From positions 1 through 64,000 of IMG/VR virus record IMGVR_UViG_3300045918_000146: a DNA stretch of 64,000 bases. One strand, given 5' to 3'. The position numbers and the translations under genes are program-made. Numbering within the stretch: position 1 is the first letter of the stretch; each line of letters opens with the position of its first letter. This stretch comes from a virus. Shown here in pieces: positions 33,682 through 42,362 of the stretch. The notes below the pieces were generated by a model that saw nothing but the letters and a program-made list of their open reading frames with translations, did no database searches and had not been told where the DNA came from.

Positions 33682-34419
33682 ATGAGTATTAGAGATTACT
33701 TGCAGGATATAGTTCAACATACGTTTGTATTAGGGAATATTGTATTAGTTAAAATAACAGGAGACGAGAATGAAACTGTCATTTCTGCTCTAGCAGACGA
33801 TCGAAGCGTACTTGTATCTGCAACCACAAAGAAAGTTGTACCTGAGTTTATTGGGCAATTTGGTATGCCCAATCTCAATAAATTAAATGTTATATTAGGT
33901 ATTCCGGAATATAAAGAAAATGCCAAAGTAACAGTAACAAGCCAAGAACGTAACGGAACATCTGTATTATCTGGGTTACATTTTGAGAATAAATCAGGCG
34001 ACTTTAAGAACGATTATCGTTTTATGAGTGCGGAATTGGTTAATGAACAACTTAAAACAGTTAAGTTTAAAGGAGTTAAATGGGACGTTGAGTTTGCACC
34101 AGCAGTACAAAATATTAATAGACTAAAGTTCATGTCTTCAGCTAATAGCGAAGAAACTACGTTTATTGCTAAAACAGAGAAAGATCAACTAAAGTTTTAC
34201 TTTGGTGATCATAGTTCTCATGCTGGCAATTTTGTATTTGCAGACGCTGTTTCGGGAGCTGTATCTAAAGGATATCATTGGCCAGTAGCTGTTATACAAA
34301 GTATTCTTAACCTCCCTGGAGATAAAGTATATCGTATTAGTGACGAAGGTGCAACACAAATAACTGTTGATAGTGGGTTAGTAGATTATTGTTTCACATT
34401 ACCTGCAATGCAAAAGTAA
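33682..34419 (+). CDS. 45: Sliding clamp (T4 gp45-like)
   Basis: A 245-residue protein positioned directly after the polymerase, of the length expected for gp45 clamp subunits (about 228). LAELDD-type strands are replaced by short alternating strands. Segments such as GQFGMPNLNKLNVILGIPEY and the terminal LVDYCFTLPAM fit the two-domain processivity fold of T4-like clamps. T4 gp45 trimers tether polymerase and also activate late transcription, which would fit the ATAAATA elements. The identification rests on context and pattern, not on a catalytic motif. Confidence 0.8.
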   Translation: MSIRDYLQDIVQHTFVLGNIVLVKITGDENETVISALADDRSVLVSATTKKVVPEFIGQFGMPNLNKLNVILGIPEYKENAKVTVTSQERNGTSVLSGLHFENKSGDFKNDYRFMSAELVNEQLKTVKFKGVKWDVEFAPAVQNINRLKFMSSANSEETTFIAKTEKDQLKFYFGDHSSHAGNFVFADAVSGAVSKGYHWPVAVIQSILNLPGDKVYRISDEGATQITVDSGLVDYCFTLPAMQK

Positions 34420-34422
34420 ATC

Positions 34423-34560
34423 ATGATCCATATTAAACAATGGGGTAAAGAGTTTGTGCATAACTGTGTATGTCACCCGTTACTACCGTTCCTGCCAAGA
34501 AAGTTTGCTTATGAATGGCATGACAGGAATGGTAAATGGGCCTTTAATATAAAGGAATAA
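34423..34560 (+). CDS. Small conserved phage protein (45 aa)
   Basis: A 45-codon ATG gene too short for many gene finders. The HNCVCHPLLPFLP ... EWHDRNGKWAF pattern recurs, as far as I know, in small phage proteins of unknown function. It contains two Cys and two His that could bind a metal. Confidence 0.65.
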   Translation: MIHIKQWGKEFVHNCVCHPLLPFLPRKFAYEWHDRNGKWAFNIKE

Positions 34561-34563
34561 TAA

Positions 34564-34821
34564 ATGAGTAATTTAGATTTGCTTAACCCAATAACCGACT
34601 ATAACTTCATAGAAAAGAAAAAGACTTATATGATAAGTGGGATATATTTCAAATTATGATAACAGAGTATATTGCTGACAAAAGTTATTGTCAAACGATT
34701 ATGCTTTGATCGGTGAGATTTATGCTGCAATATCGGACTATGTCTTACAAACCCAAGATACTGAAAATATCAAAACTGGTTAGAAGAGCATAGGATACGT
34801 ATTATGGACGCACATGAATAA
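34564..34821 (+). pseudogene. Frameshifted remnant of a small gene
   Basis: ATG at 34564 gives 31 codons (MSNLDLLNPITDYNFIEKKK ...) ending TGA at 34659. Protein-like sequence then continues in successive other frames: MITEYIADKSY, then NDYALIGEIYAAISDYVLQ, then WLEEHRIRIMDAHE with TAA at 34819-34821. Three one-base shifts would restore a single protein of about 85 residues. SD AAAGGAA precedes the ATG. Confidence 0.6.
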
Positions 34822-34848
34822 GTTACAAAACAATAAAGGTAAAGTAAT

Positions 34849-35124
34849 ATGCCAAGTATTTCTACATACGTAGATGTTGAGTTTGAATTACATAATATTG
34901 ACGTAGATGATTTAATTGATGAGCTTGAATCACGTGGGTTTACTGTGATGGATAAAGATGACAAATTAAAACAAAATGTAATTCCTCTTTTTTATGATAA
35001 AACCGGTAAACCAATGGGCGACTTACTTGAGTTATTGTATTATGCTTACACCACCAAAAAACACGACGTAACAGACGAGCTATTAAAACAACTATTTTAC
35101 GAAACACTAGGACGTATAGCTTAA
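34849..35124 (+). CDS. Hypothetical acidic protein (91 aa)
   Basis: ATG at 34849. Acidic beta-alpha pattern (VDVEFELHNIDVDDLIDELE) followed by a helical C terminus. Adjacent to the DpdA region but with no sign of enzymatic function. Confidence 0.6.
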   Translation: MPSISTYVDVEFELHNIDVDDLIDELESRGFTVMDKDDKLKQNVIPLFYDKTGKPMGDLLELLYYAYTTKKHDVTDELLKQLFYETLGRIA

Positions 35125-35125
35125 T

Positions 35126-35731
35126 ATGATAAGTTATCGAAAAATTTACGAACATCATTTCGGTCATATACCAAAAGAAGCAAACGGAAGAACGTATGAA
35201 ATACATCATATAGATGGTAATCATTATAATGATCTACCTGAGAATTTAATAGCAATGACTATTCAAGAACATTATAACATACATTATGCTCAAGAAGATT
35301 GGGCAGCATGTCTTGCCATTTTAATGAGAATGGATAAAACACCTGAAGAAATATCAAAAGAGTGTAGTGTTTTATCCAGCAAAAATGCACAAAAAAGAGT
35401 TGAAAATGGAACGCATAACTTTTTAAGAGACAAAAATCCTAACAGTAGACGTCTTGCAGACGGAACAAGTTATGCTTTTGACAGAGTTAAGAATGGCACT
35501 CTTCCTTCGTTACGTAGGGCCGACGGTACAAGTTTAACACAAGAACAAGTCGCTAAGGGGATTCATAACTTTCTTGGCGGAGCGTACCAATTAGCTCAAT
35601 TAGAATCTGGAACACACACAACTCAAATAATAAAAACTTGCCCATACCGTAATAGAGAATTTAATGCGCCAATATACGGTCATTTGCACGGCGAAAAATG
35701 TAAACTAAAAGGATTAAATAATGGTAAATAA
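35126..35731 (+). CDS. HNH homing endonuclease-like protein
   Basis: The HNH motif lies near residues 20-55: GRTYEIHHIDGNHYND, LPENLIAMT, then HYNIHYAQEDW. It is followed by three GT/GIHNFL and ADGTSxx repeats of the kind used as DNA-binding NUMOD-like modules. The end has CPYRNREFNAP, close to the cysteine-containing finger common in phage HNH proteins. It overlaps the start of dpdA by 11 bases, so it may have invaded this locus and now targets or protects it. Confidence 0.82.
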   Translation: MISYRKIYEHHFGHIPKEANGRTYEIHHIDGNHYNDLPENLIAMTIQEHYNIHYAQEDWAACLAILMRMDKTPEEISKECSVLSSKNAQKRVENGTHNFLRDKNPNSRRLADGTSYAFDRVKNGTLPSLRRADGTSLTQEQVAKGIHNFLGGAYQLAQLESGTHTTQIIKTCPYRNREFNAPIYGHLHGEKCKLKGLNNGK

Positions 35732-37355
35732 GAATATTGCACAAGTTGATTTAACAGCAAGACAAGAAAGGCCAGACGGGCTACCAAACACTGCGATTTA
35801 TCTGCCAGCTTTGAGCTCATTTTTTTCATCCACGTTAGCAAAATATACTGATGCTATAAATGCAGATCCAAAAAGGATGCCTATCGCTTTTAATAATGGG
35901 TACGAAGGTCTAAATTGGTTAGATAAATCTCAAGGCTATTTCCATTATAAATGGTTACTTTACAGCGCGGGACATGCCAACATTGATATAACCGAAATAA
36001 GCCCAAAAGAAAGTATGATCAGAGATCGTGATAGACAGCATAGCTTTGTTTTGGGCGATAGTGGGGGATTCCAAATAGGTAAAGGAGTATGGGAAGGTAA
36101 ATGGAAAGATCCATCTTGCCCTAAAGCATTATCTAAACGCCAACAAGTATTATCTTGGTTTGACAAATATATGGATTATGGTATGTGTTTAGATATTCCT
36201 GTATGGGCGTGTAACGTACCAGGAGTACCTGAAAAAATTGGAATTTATTCATATCAAGATGCAGTAGATGCAACTATTATTAACAATGACTATTTTATAC
36301 AGCATAGGACCGGAGAATGTAAATTACTTAATGTTATGCAAGGTGAAAGTTTAGATGAAGCCAATGCATGGTATGATACCTTTAAAAAGTACTGTGACCC
36401 AATACAATACCCAGAAAAACATTTTAATGGGTGGGCAATGGGTGGGCAAACTGTAACTGATCCCGAACTAATGTTAACTAGGTTAGTTAACATCGTATAT
36501 GACGGATTATTACAACAAGGAAAACATAATTGGATACACTTTTTGGGTTTAGGTAAATTACCCTGGGCATGTTTTTTAACTGATGTCCAAAATTCATTAC
36601 GTAAGTACCATAATCCAGATGTTACTATTAGTTTCGACTCAGCTTCGCCATTCTTAATGGTAGCTAACGGCGGAATTTACATTAACATGGTTACACATGA
36701 TAGAGGTAAATGGTCAACTATTATGGATAGATCTATTGATGATCGTAAATTTTCGTCAGATACTAGACTCTTCAGCGAAGTATTAAAGGAAGAGAAAAAA
36801 TATAAGCAATTTGATGAATCTCCAATTAGTTTAAGATGTAAGTGTAACGACATCTGTTACTATAAACCAGGAGATGTTAATAAGTTAGGAAAAGTAGGAC
36901 GAACTAGTTGGGATATGATTAGTTATGCAGTACAAATGTGTCATAATGTATTTGCACATGTTGACTCTGTACAACGTGCTATCGTAAAATATTTAACCGA
37001 AGATATTTACCCATCTCAACTAATGCATGAAAAATTTCATTCTAAGGAAATGGTATTTAGAGATGTAGTTGATACTATATTTGCGTGTAAAACTAAAGCT
37101 GAAGCAATGGCTATTGTTAAACATAATCAACCATATTGGATGAAATTGAGTGGTAGCAGAGGGTTTAGGGGTAAAAGGACAATCAACGCCACTACTAAAT
37201 TTAAAACATTATTTGAAGTAATAGATGAATCGCCAAAAGTAAAATCATTATCCTCTGCTGAGGAGTTTGACAATATTGGAGAAGAATCTGATTATAATGG
37301 TGTTTTTGATCAGAATTTGGACAAACTAGAGCATGACTTATTTGAAGAAATGTAG
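35721..37355 (+). CDS. dpdA: DpdA-like DNA 7-deazaguanine transglycosylase
   Basis: This 544-residue member of the tRNA-guanine transglycosylase superfamily fits phage DpdA, which swaps guanine in DNA for a preQ0-type base. LGDSGGFQIGKG (Asp113) is the TGT base-binding motif, GWAMGGQT the GG(L)AVGE equivalent, and SFDSASP carries the nucleophile Asp. CKCNDIC plus a later His forms the zinc site. The C-terminal 150 residues lack a tRNA-binding PUA domain, favouring DNA as substrate. FolE, QueD, QueE and QueC genes for the base lie within 10 kb. The start overlaps the HNH gene. Confidence 0.88.
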   Translation: MVNKNIAQVDLTARQERPDGLPNTAIYLPALSSFFSSTLAKYTDAINADPKRMPIAFNNGYEGLNWLDKSQGYFHYKWLLYSAGHANIDITEISPKESMIRDRDRQHSFVLGDSGGFQIGKGVWEGKWKDPSCPKALSKRQQVLSWFDKYMDYGMCLDIPVWACNVPGVPEKIGIYSYQDAVDATIINNDYFIQHRTGECKLLNVMQGESLDEANAWYDTFKKYCDPIQYPEKHFNGWAMGGQTVTDPELMLTRLVNIVYDGLLQQGKHNWIHFLGLGKLPWACFLTDVQNSLRKYHNPDVTISFDSASPFLMVANGGIYINMVTHDRGKWSTIMDRSIDDRKFSSDTRLFSEVLKEEKKYKQFDESPISLRCKCNDICYYKPGDVNKLGKVGRTSWDMISYAVQMCHNVFAHVDSVQRAIVKYLTEDIYPSQLMHEKFHSKEMVFRDVVDTIFACKTKAEAMAIVKHNQPYWMKLSGSRGFRGKRTINATTKFKTLFEVIDESPKVKSLSSAEEFDNIGEESDYNGVFDQNLDKLEHDLFEEM

Positions 37356-37390
37356 TACAATAATTTAATAACTTTTAAAGGATTAACGTA

Positions 37391-38008
37391 ATGGCAAAAC
37401 GATTTGAAACAACCATGTTTGGACTCCCTATTATTATGCGCCACGATTATGAGGATAAGGTTCTCCAAGAAAAACTTAAAGAATATCAAGGAAAGTCTTA
37501 TAACGCATTTACACATTTCTTAACCAATGTACCAAATTTTAAATATGATAGTTTTTTGGATGTGGGTTGCGGAGACGACTGGGTTGTTAATATGGCAAAA
37601 AACGAGTTTAAGGTGTCAAAAGGTATTGACCTTTTTATCGAAGATAACGAATATGACAACGTAGTGAAGTCGGATTGGAACACTATGTCAAAGGACGTAT
37701 TCAACAGCAATAGGTTTAATGCTATTTTTATTAATCATAGCATGGAACATGCTGCTAATGTATATCAATTAATGGAGCAAGTAACTTCATTACAGAAGAA
37801 GGGCGATAGCTTATTTGTTGCAGTACCTGATGGTAATACACCATTTGGCTATGCTATTACTAGCTCAACGACACATTTTTCGTGTATTACTGAAGGTTAC
37901 TTACGCACTACATTGCAACGTTTTGGGTATATGGTAGAAGTAGAGGTTAAAGAGCTACGCCCAGGTGCTCGAGAACTTTGGAGTTATGCGATTAAGATGA
38001 CAGATTAA
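37391..38008 (+). CDS. Class I SAM-dependent methyltransferase
   Basis: Motif I LDVGCGDDW, motif II GIDLF and motif IV-like FNAIFINHSMEHA give a Rossmann methyltransferase of 205 residues (Methyltransf_11 type). It has no DPPY or PC motif of ordinary DNA base methylases. The acceptor is unknown. Its place between dpdA and queC suggests it could methylate the inserted 7-deazaguanine or a precursor. Capping, protein or metabolite methylation are alternatives. SD AAAGGA precedes the ATG. Confidence 0.75.
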   Translation: MAKRFETTMFGLPIIMRHDYEDKVLQEKLKEYQGKSYNAFTHFLTNVPNFKYDSFLDVGCGDDWVVNMAKNEFKVSKGIDLFIEDNEYDNVVKSDWNTMSKDVFNSNRFNAIFINHSMEHAANVYQLMEQVTSLQKKGDSLFVAVPDGNTPFGYAITSSTTHFSCITEGYLRTTLQRFGYMVEVEVKELRPGARELWSYAIKMTD

Positions 38009-38077
38009 TAACCAATTATCTTGTAATTTAATACTATAAACTTGTAATATTAACTATATAACTAATTGGAGTAACGA

Positions 38078-38827
38078 ATGAGCAACACCACAGTATCTCT
38101 TATGTTTTCTGGAGGTTTGGATTCTTTAATTTCTTATCATTTTGCGTTAAAAACTGGACATATACCGCAAGCAATACACGTAGATTTAGGGCATCCGTAT
38201 TCAAGTTTTGAAAATGAAGCTATTAAGGTAGCAGAAGAGAAATTTAAAATAGATGTCACACGTATTGATATGAAGTCGCTGTATCCTGCTATTGAAAAAA
38301 GGTTATCTAATCAAATAATTCCGAGTCGTAACGTATTACTTGCTACTATAGGATCTATGTTTAATTCTACAGTATGGATTAATGCTCTCGACGGCGAAGC
38401 CAATGGTAAGGAGCATGATAAATCTTATCGTTTTTTTGCAGATAGTTCAGAACTACTTAGCTTTACTAATTCGTTTTTTCAAGATCATACTAATGTAACA
38501 AGTCCATTCTTACATCTATCTAAAGCAGAAACGATTAAGTGGGCTTTAGAAAATAGTTTATCTAAAGAAGATTTATTTAATACCGTAACTTGTTATTCAG
38601 GAACACATAAGAAATGTGGACGTTGTCTTACTTGCGTAAAACGGTATATGGCATTTAAATTAAATGGTGTTGAAGAACCAGGTTATGATTTTAACCCTTT
38701 AGAATCTCCGTATGCAGAAGAACTTGCTATAGAAATGCAAAAAGCAATTGATAATAATGACCATAGTAGGTTTAATCAAAAACGTATTGCTGAATGGTTA
38801 ATGTTAAAAAATAACCAAGTATATTAG
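38078..38827 (+). CDS. queC: QueC, 7-cyano-7-deazaguanine synthase
   Basis: Converts 7-carboxy-7-deazaguanine to preQ0 using ATP and ammonia. The PP-loop SGGLDS lies at residues 11-16. The C-terminal zinc site CYSGTHKKCGRCLTCVKR holds the four Cys of the family. At 249 residues it is a normal QueC without an added glutamine amidotransferase domain. Next gene starts one base after its stop. Confidence 0.93.
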   Translation: MSNTTVSLMFSGGLDSLISYHFALKTGHIPQAIHVDLGHPYSSFENEAIKVAEEKFKIDVTRIDMKSLYPAIEKRLSNQIIPSRNVLLATIGSMFNSTVWINALDGEANGKEHDKSYRFFADSSELLSFTNSFFQDHTNVTSPFLHLSKAETIKWALENSLSKEDLFNTVTCYSGTHKKCGRCLTCVKRYMAFKLNGVEEPGYDFNPLESPYAEELAIEMQKAIDNNDHSRFNQKRIAEWLMLKNNQVY

Positions 38828-38828
38828 T

Positions 38829-39047
38829 ATGGAAAAAGTATTATACATTACTATTCCTTTAGATATTTCACATGCAAATTCAGAAATAATACTTAAATTT
38901 ACAAAAGAGATAAACGAAGAATATTGGATATGTAAAGCAACCGACGAATGTATAACTGATATGAATAGGTTATTAACTTTTGAAAAACAAAAAAGAGAGA
39001 TAGAGTTTAATATTAAGAGTGGTCAAAGTAAAAATAAGTTCATTTAA
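38829..39047 (+). CDS. Hypothetical protein (72 aa)
   Basis: ATG directly after queC. Short beta strand MEKVLYITIPLD, then a helical segment with two Cys, and a basic C terminus. Probably co-translated with queC. Function unknown. Confidence 0.55.
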   Translation: MEKVLYITIPLDISHANSEIILKFTKEINEEYWICKATDECITDMNRLLTFEKQKREIEFNIKSGQSKNKFI

Positions 39048-39083
39048 CGTGTAATAATTTAACCAAGTAATAGGAGAGTAACA

Positions 39084-39317
39084 ATGAATGACAAAACAGT
39101 GCATCGTGCAAAAGTAGCAAGTTATAATGTGAAGTACTTACGGATGAAACCAGAAGTAAATCAAATTTTTAACGATCTTGAGGAATTTAGAGATTTTGTG
39201 CGTATGCAATACCCACAAATTGCATTTAACGAAGCAGACTTGTATCGAAATTCAAGTCCGGTTTGGCAGAAGTTTATCCGTCGGAAAAATAAACCAGCTC
39301 ATCTACTTAGAAAGTAA
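39084..39317 (+). CDS. Hypothetical basic protein (77 aa)
   Basis: ATG after AGGAGAG. Basic and helical, ending KFIRRKNKPAHLLRK. Three bases separate it from the Acb1-like gene. Could be a small nucleic-acid-binding protein. No family recognised. Confidence 0.6.
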   Translation: MNDKTVHRAKVASYNVKYLRMKPEVNQIFNDLEEFRDFVRMQYPQIAFNEADLYRNSSPVWQKFIRRKNKPAHLLRK

Positions 39318-39319
39318 GT

Positions 39320-39775
39320 ATGGCAGGAACGTATGCTAAAGTTATACCTGATGTAGCAACTACTCATCGAATAGCTGCTATATTAGATCTATTTAATATA
39401 GAAAATGCCGCAGCTCCATGCGATCTACATGTTACCGTTGTCTATAGTAAACAGGAATGTGCATCAGTTAAAGATATTAGTGTGCCAACACCAATAAAAG
39501 CATCTGGTGCATCTCTTCAATTATTTCCAAATGCTGATGGATCAAAATGTTTAGTGGTGGAATTAGATAGTCCTGCATTGCAGGAATTACATTGGTTATG
39601 TAGAAATGAACATAATGCATCGCACGATTATCCAACTTATAGGCCACATATTACACTAAGTTATGACTATTCTGGCGAAATAATACCAAATAGTTCTTTA
39701 CTTGGACACTTTCATACATTATACTTTAATCAATATGTAGTAGAACCATTAAATGTAGACTGGGAATCATATTGA
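39320..39775 (+). CDS. 2H phosphoesterase, Acb1-like anti-CBASS protein
   Basis: This 151-residue protein has the two HxT motifs of the 2H phosphoesterase fold: HVTVVYS at His37 and HITLSYDY at His110. T4 Acb1 (gp57B, about 152 residues) uses two such HxT motifs at near-identical spacing to degrade cyclic oligonucleotide messengers of CBASS defence. The N terminus GTYAKV and the end EPLNVDW also recall Acb1 as I remember it, including a C-terminal Trp that stacks on the nucleotide. A general 2',5' or cyclic phosphodiesterase is the alternative. Confidence 0.78.
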   Translation: MAGTYAKVIPDVATTHRIAAILDLFNIENAAAPCDLHVTVVYSKQECASVKDISVPTPIKASGASLQLFPNADGSKCLVVELDSPALQELHWLCRNEHNASHDYPTYRPHITLSYDYSGEIIPNSSLLGHFHTLYFNQYVVEPLNVDWESY

Positions 39776-39852
39776 AGTTATGCGAGGTTCGCCTGTGATG
39801 GAGAGAATGACCAACCAAGTGTTTAAGAATAATTTTTATACTAAGGAATAAC

Positions 39853-40542
39853 ATGTTAATATCAGATCAAATTAAAAATAGGATTATAGAAGCAGGTGCA
39901 GACTTCCATGCTAACAATAACATATCTGCTTATATTAAAGATGGAGAACTTGATCAACTAAAGCACGAACTAACTGAAAAATTTCAAGCGGTATTAAAAA
40001 GTTTGGTTATTGATGTCGAAAATGACCCTAATTCCAAAGGAACAGCAAAGCGTCTTGCTAAAATGTATGTTGATGAAATTATGTCAGGACGTTATAATGC
40101 CCCGCCAAAAGTTACATCATTTCCAAATACCGAAAAACTCAAATATGAAGGTATGCTTGTAGTTAGGTCAGAAATAAAATCAATGTGCAGTCATCACCAT
40201 CAACCAGTAACTGGGATTGCTTATATTGGAATTATCGCAGCTCATAAGTTAATTGGACTTTCAAAATACACACGACTAGCACAATGGTGTGCAAGACGCG
40301 GAACATTACAAGAAGAATTGTGTAATGATATTGCAGATGAGATTGCTAAAGCAACAGGAAGCGAAAATGTTGGGGTATATTTACAACTTCAGCATGGGTG
40401 TTGCTCCAATAGAGGAATTATGGCACACGATAGTACGACTCAAACAACAGTATTGCGCGGAGATTTTTTTAATAGACCAGAGACACGAAAAGAGTTCTTT
40501 GATAATATTCATTTACAAGCAATACATAACAACAAATATTAA
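39853..40542 (+). CDS. folE: GTP cyclohydrolase I
   Basis: Makes 7,8-dihydroneopterin triphosphate from GTP, the first step to preQ0. A 229-residue full-length FolE: zinc ligands in MCSHHHQPVTG (Cys112, His115) and in QHGCCSNRG (Cys183/184). HKLIGLSKYTR is the conserved core. A phage with QueD, QueE and QueC needs it only if host supply limits. Confidence 0.95.
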   Translation: MLISDQIKNRIIEAGADFHANNNISAYIKDGELDQLKHELTEKFQAVLKSLVIDVENDPNSKGTAKRLAKMYVDEIMSGRYNAPPKVTSFPNTEKLKYEGMLVVRSEIKSMCSHHHQPVTGIAYIGIIAAHKLIGLSKYTRLAQWCARRGTLQEELCNDIADEIAKATGSENVGVYLQLQHGCCSNRGIMAHDSTTQTTVLRGDFFNRPETRKEFFDNIHLQAIHNNKY

Positions 40543-40550
40543 GGAGCATA

Positions 40551-40934
40551 ATGTTTATTAAGTTACGAAAGAAATTTATTAATTGGTTACGTATATCAGA
40601 TGAATATAACGAGGAAGGATATCGTTATAATATTCGTTCACTTGATGAAGACACTATAAAGAAAGTATCTAAATATAATGTCAAAGTTAAAACTAGATCA
40701 TCGACTCATGGTATGGTTAGTAAGACACAGTCTGACACAGATCAAGTAAACATAGACTCACGAGGCATTACTTTTTCAGTGTATCCTGGAATAGGAGGCA
40801 TTGCAGTTGAATCTAAGACATATAACACACATAGTGATGAATGGGAAACTTCTTTGCATATAGTACCCGACGGTGCAGAATTAAGTGATACACTAGCACA
40901 TATTATTACTATGCAAGCTTTAAGACACAAATGA
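40551..40934 (+). CDS. Hypothetical protein (127 aa)
   Basis: ATG eight bases after folE. Basic N terminus, then a beta-rich middle with ITFSVYPGIGGIAVESKTYN. No domain recognised. ATGA overlap with the next gene. Confidence 0.6.
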   Translation: MFIKLRKKFINWLRISDEYNEEGYRYNIRSLDEDTIKKVSKYNVKVKTRSSTHGMVSKTQSDTDQVNIDSRGITFSVYPGIGGIAVESKTYNTHSDEWETSLHIVPDGAELSDTLAHIITMQALRHK

Positions 40935-41212
40935 GTTGTTACACTGTAACTATGTTTGAATCGATAAAGTTTGATCAAGGCACCGTATTTTGGTTAATTA
41001 ACTCTGGTGCAAAGTTTGATGTAGACAAAGGTAAACTAGAATCTATACCAATATGTACAGGATATGCAACTACCTACGTTTGCGGGAAAGTAAATCCAAC
41101 CCGCGTAACTATATACGATGAACAAGTTTCTCTATTATTCCGTTTGAAATATACAGAAGCAATAGTAACAGCTATTCACATTTTTGACGAAAAGATATGT
41201 TATGACCTTTGA
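40931..41212 (+). CDS. Hypothetical protein (93 aa)
   Basis: ATGA-coupled to the preceding gene. Beta-rich. A VTIYDEQVSLLFRLKY strand near the end resembles the C-terminal strands of the small proteins at 1134 and 2216. Function unknown. Confidence 0.55.
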   Translation: MSCYTVTMFESIKFDQGTVFWLINSGAKFDVDKGKLESIPICTGYATTYVCGKVNPTRVTIYDEQVSLLFRLKYTEAIVTAIHIFDEKICYDL

Positions 41213-41384
41213 AGAGTTCGAGAAAATAGTAACAATATGTTATGCCTGTAGTGTAGAGGTTGAGATGAGAAGAAAAAAACGTGTATTGGTAGAAAAACCA
41301 ATAACAGCAGAACAGGCTTTGCATCTTATTGCTGCAGAGTTTGGTTTTGAACTCGTACCCGTTCCAACAGAGGCAGACAAATAA
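41202..41384 (+). CDS. Hypothetical protein (60 aa)
   Basis: I chose the ATG at 41202 (MTFEEFEKIV) over a TTG 18 bases upstream, giving an 11-base overlap. A basic KRV segment and a helical AEQALHLIAAEFG follow. TAATG joins it to the next gene. Confidence 0.55.
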   Translation: MTFEEFEKIVTICYACSVEVEMRRKKRVLVEKPITAEQALHLIAAEFGFELVPVPTEADK

Positions 41385-41572
41385 TGCACCATCATAGTCT
41401 ACATAACATACCAAAGGACGGCGAATGGCATCATTTTGTTACAACTGTTAATACCACATTTGTACGTTGGGATCTAAAATTATCATCTTGGATTGTTAAA
41501 GAAGTGGATGAGGATAGCAAATTACCATTAATAGCTCAATACTTAGATAAGGAAATATATGCCAAAAAGTAA
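41384..41572 (+). CDS. His-rich hypothetical protein (62 aa)
   Basis: Begins MHHHSLHN and has two Trp-containing strands. It is bracketed by a TAATG start and a 14-base overlap with the next gene. Unknown role. Confidence 0.5.
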   Translation: MHHHSLHNIPKDGEWHHFVTTVNTTFVRWDLKLSSWIVKEVDEDSKLPLIAQYLDKEIYAKK

Positions 41573-41834
41573 ACTAATAGATAATAGTATTGACGACGAC
41601 GATGATAAAAATGAAGATTCAACACCAAAGAAAGTTATTTTTGCACCCAATTGTTTTGATGAGTTTGAAGGAACGCAGGAAGAATTAGATAGTTTAATAG
41701 CTCATATTACTCAATTAGCAGAAAGCGGGGAATTAGAAGCTAATTTAGATGAAGTATCAGATGATGTTATAAACGATTTACGTGAGCTCATAGACCAAAA
41801 GTCTTCACTTGATAATAAACGTACAGTACATTAA
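41559..41834 (+). CDS. Acidic hypothetical protein (91 aa)
   Basis: Strongly acidic (DNSIDDDDDKNEDS near the start), followed by a helical acidic domain. It could be a DNA mimic or a small binding protein, but no known inhibitor family is recognised. Confidence 0.55.
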   Translation: MPKSKLIDNSIDDDDDKNEDSTPKKVIFAPNCFDEFEGTQEELDSLIAHITQLAESGELEANLDEVSDDVINDLRELIDQKSSLDNKRTVH

Positions 41835-41849
41835 GAAAGGAACACAAGC

Positions 41850-42362
41850 ATGAATGTTAAAAAAGAATATATTTCATTTGATGAAGTAAAAGGTTACTGC
41901 CTTGATATCGCAGTACAAATGATTGAGGACAACTGGAAACCAGAACTCATTATTGGTATAACTAGAGGGGGAGCATTACCGGCTGTTTTACTTAGTCAGT
42001 TTTTTAAGTGTAAAATGATAGGACTCGATGTTTGTTTAAGAGATAATGCAGACTTTGATATGGGTCCTGAATCAAATTGCTGGGCAGCAGAATTAGCTAT
42101 GGATAGCAAGAAAATACTTATCGTCGACGACATAAACGATACTGGGGCAACTATTAATTGGATTATCAACGACTGGGATTACGATAAATCGTATAATGCC
42201 ATGTGGGGAGACAATGTTCGTTTTTCTACTATTGTACAAAACGAGAGTAGTAAAGCAATGGTTACTCCGCAATATTACGGGTACGAGGTTAATAAAGCAG
42301 AAAATGATGTTTGGATTGAATTTCCTTGGGAAAATTGGTGGAGAGTAGATCAAAAAGTATGA
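41850..42362 (+). CDS. Type I phosphoribosyltransferase (Gpt/Hpt-like)
   Basis: The PRPP-binding signature ILIVDDINDTGAT near residue 93 and IIGITRGGALPAVLLS near residue 31 define a type I phosphoribosyltransferase. The length (170) fits xanthine/hypoxanthine/guanine salvage enzymes. Purine salvage would feed GTP for FolE as well as DNA synthesis. The exact base cannot be read. Confidence 0.85.
   Translation: MNVKKEYISFDEVKGYCLDIAVQMIEDNWKPELIIGITRGGALPAVLLSQFFKCKMIGLDVCLRDNADFDMGPESNCWAAELAMDSKKILIVDDINDTGATINWIINDWDYDKSYNAMWGDNVRFSTIVQNESSKAMVTPQYYGYEVNKAENDVWIEFPWENWWRVDQKV

Noticed and set aside
40289-40561. 90-codon frame inside the end of folE
   Set aside because: It is entirely overlapped by the well-supported folE frame and has no ribosome binding site.
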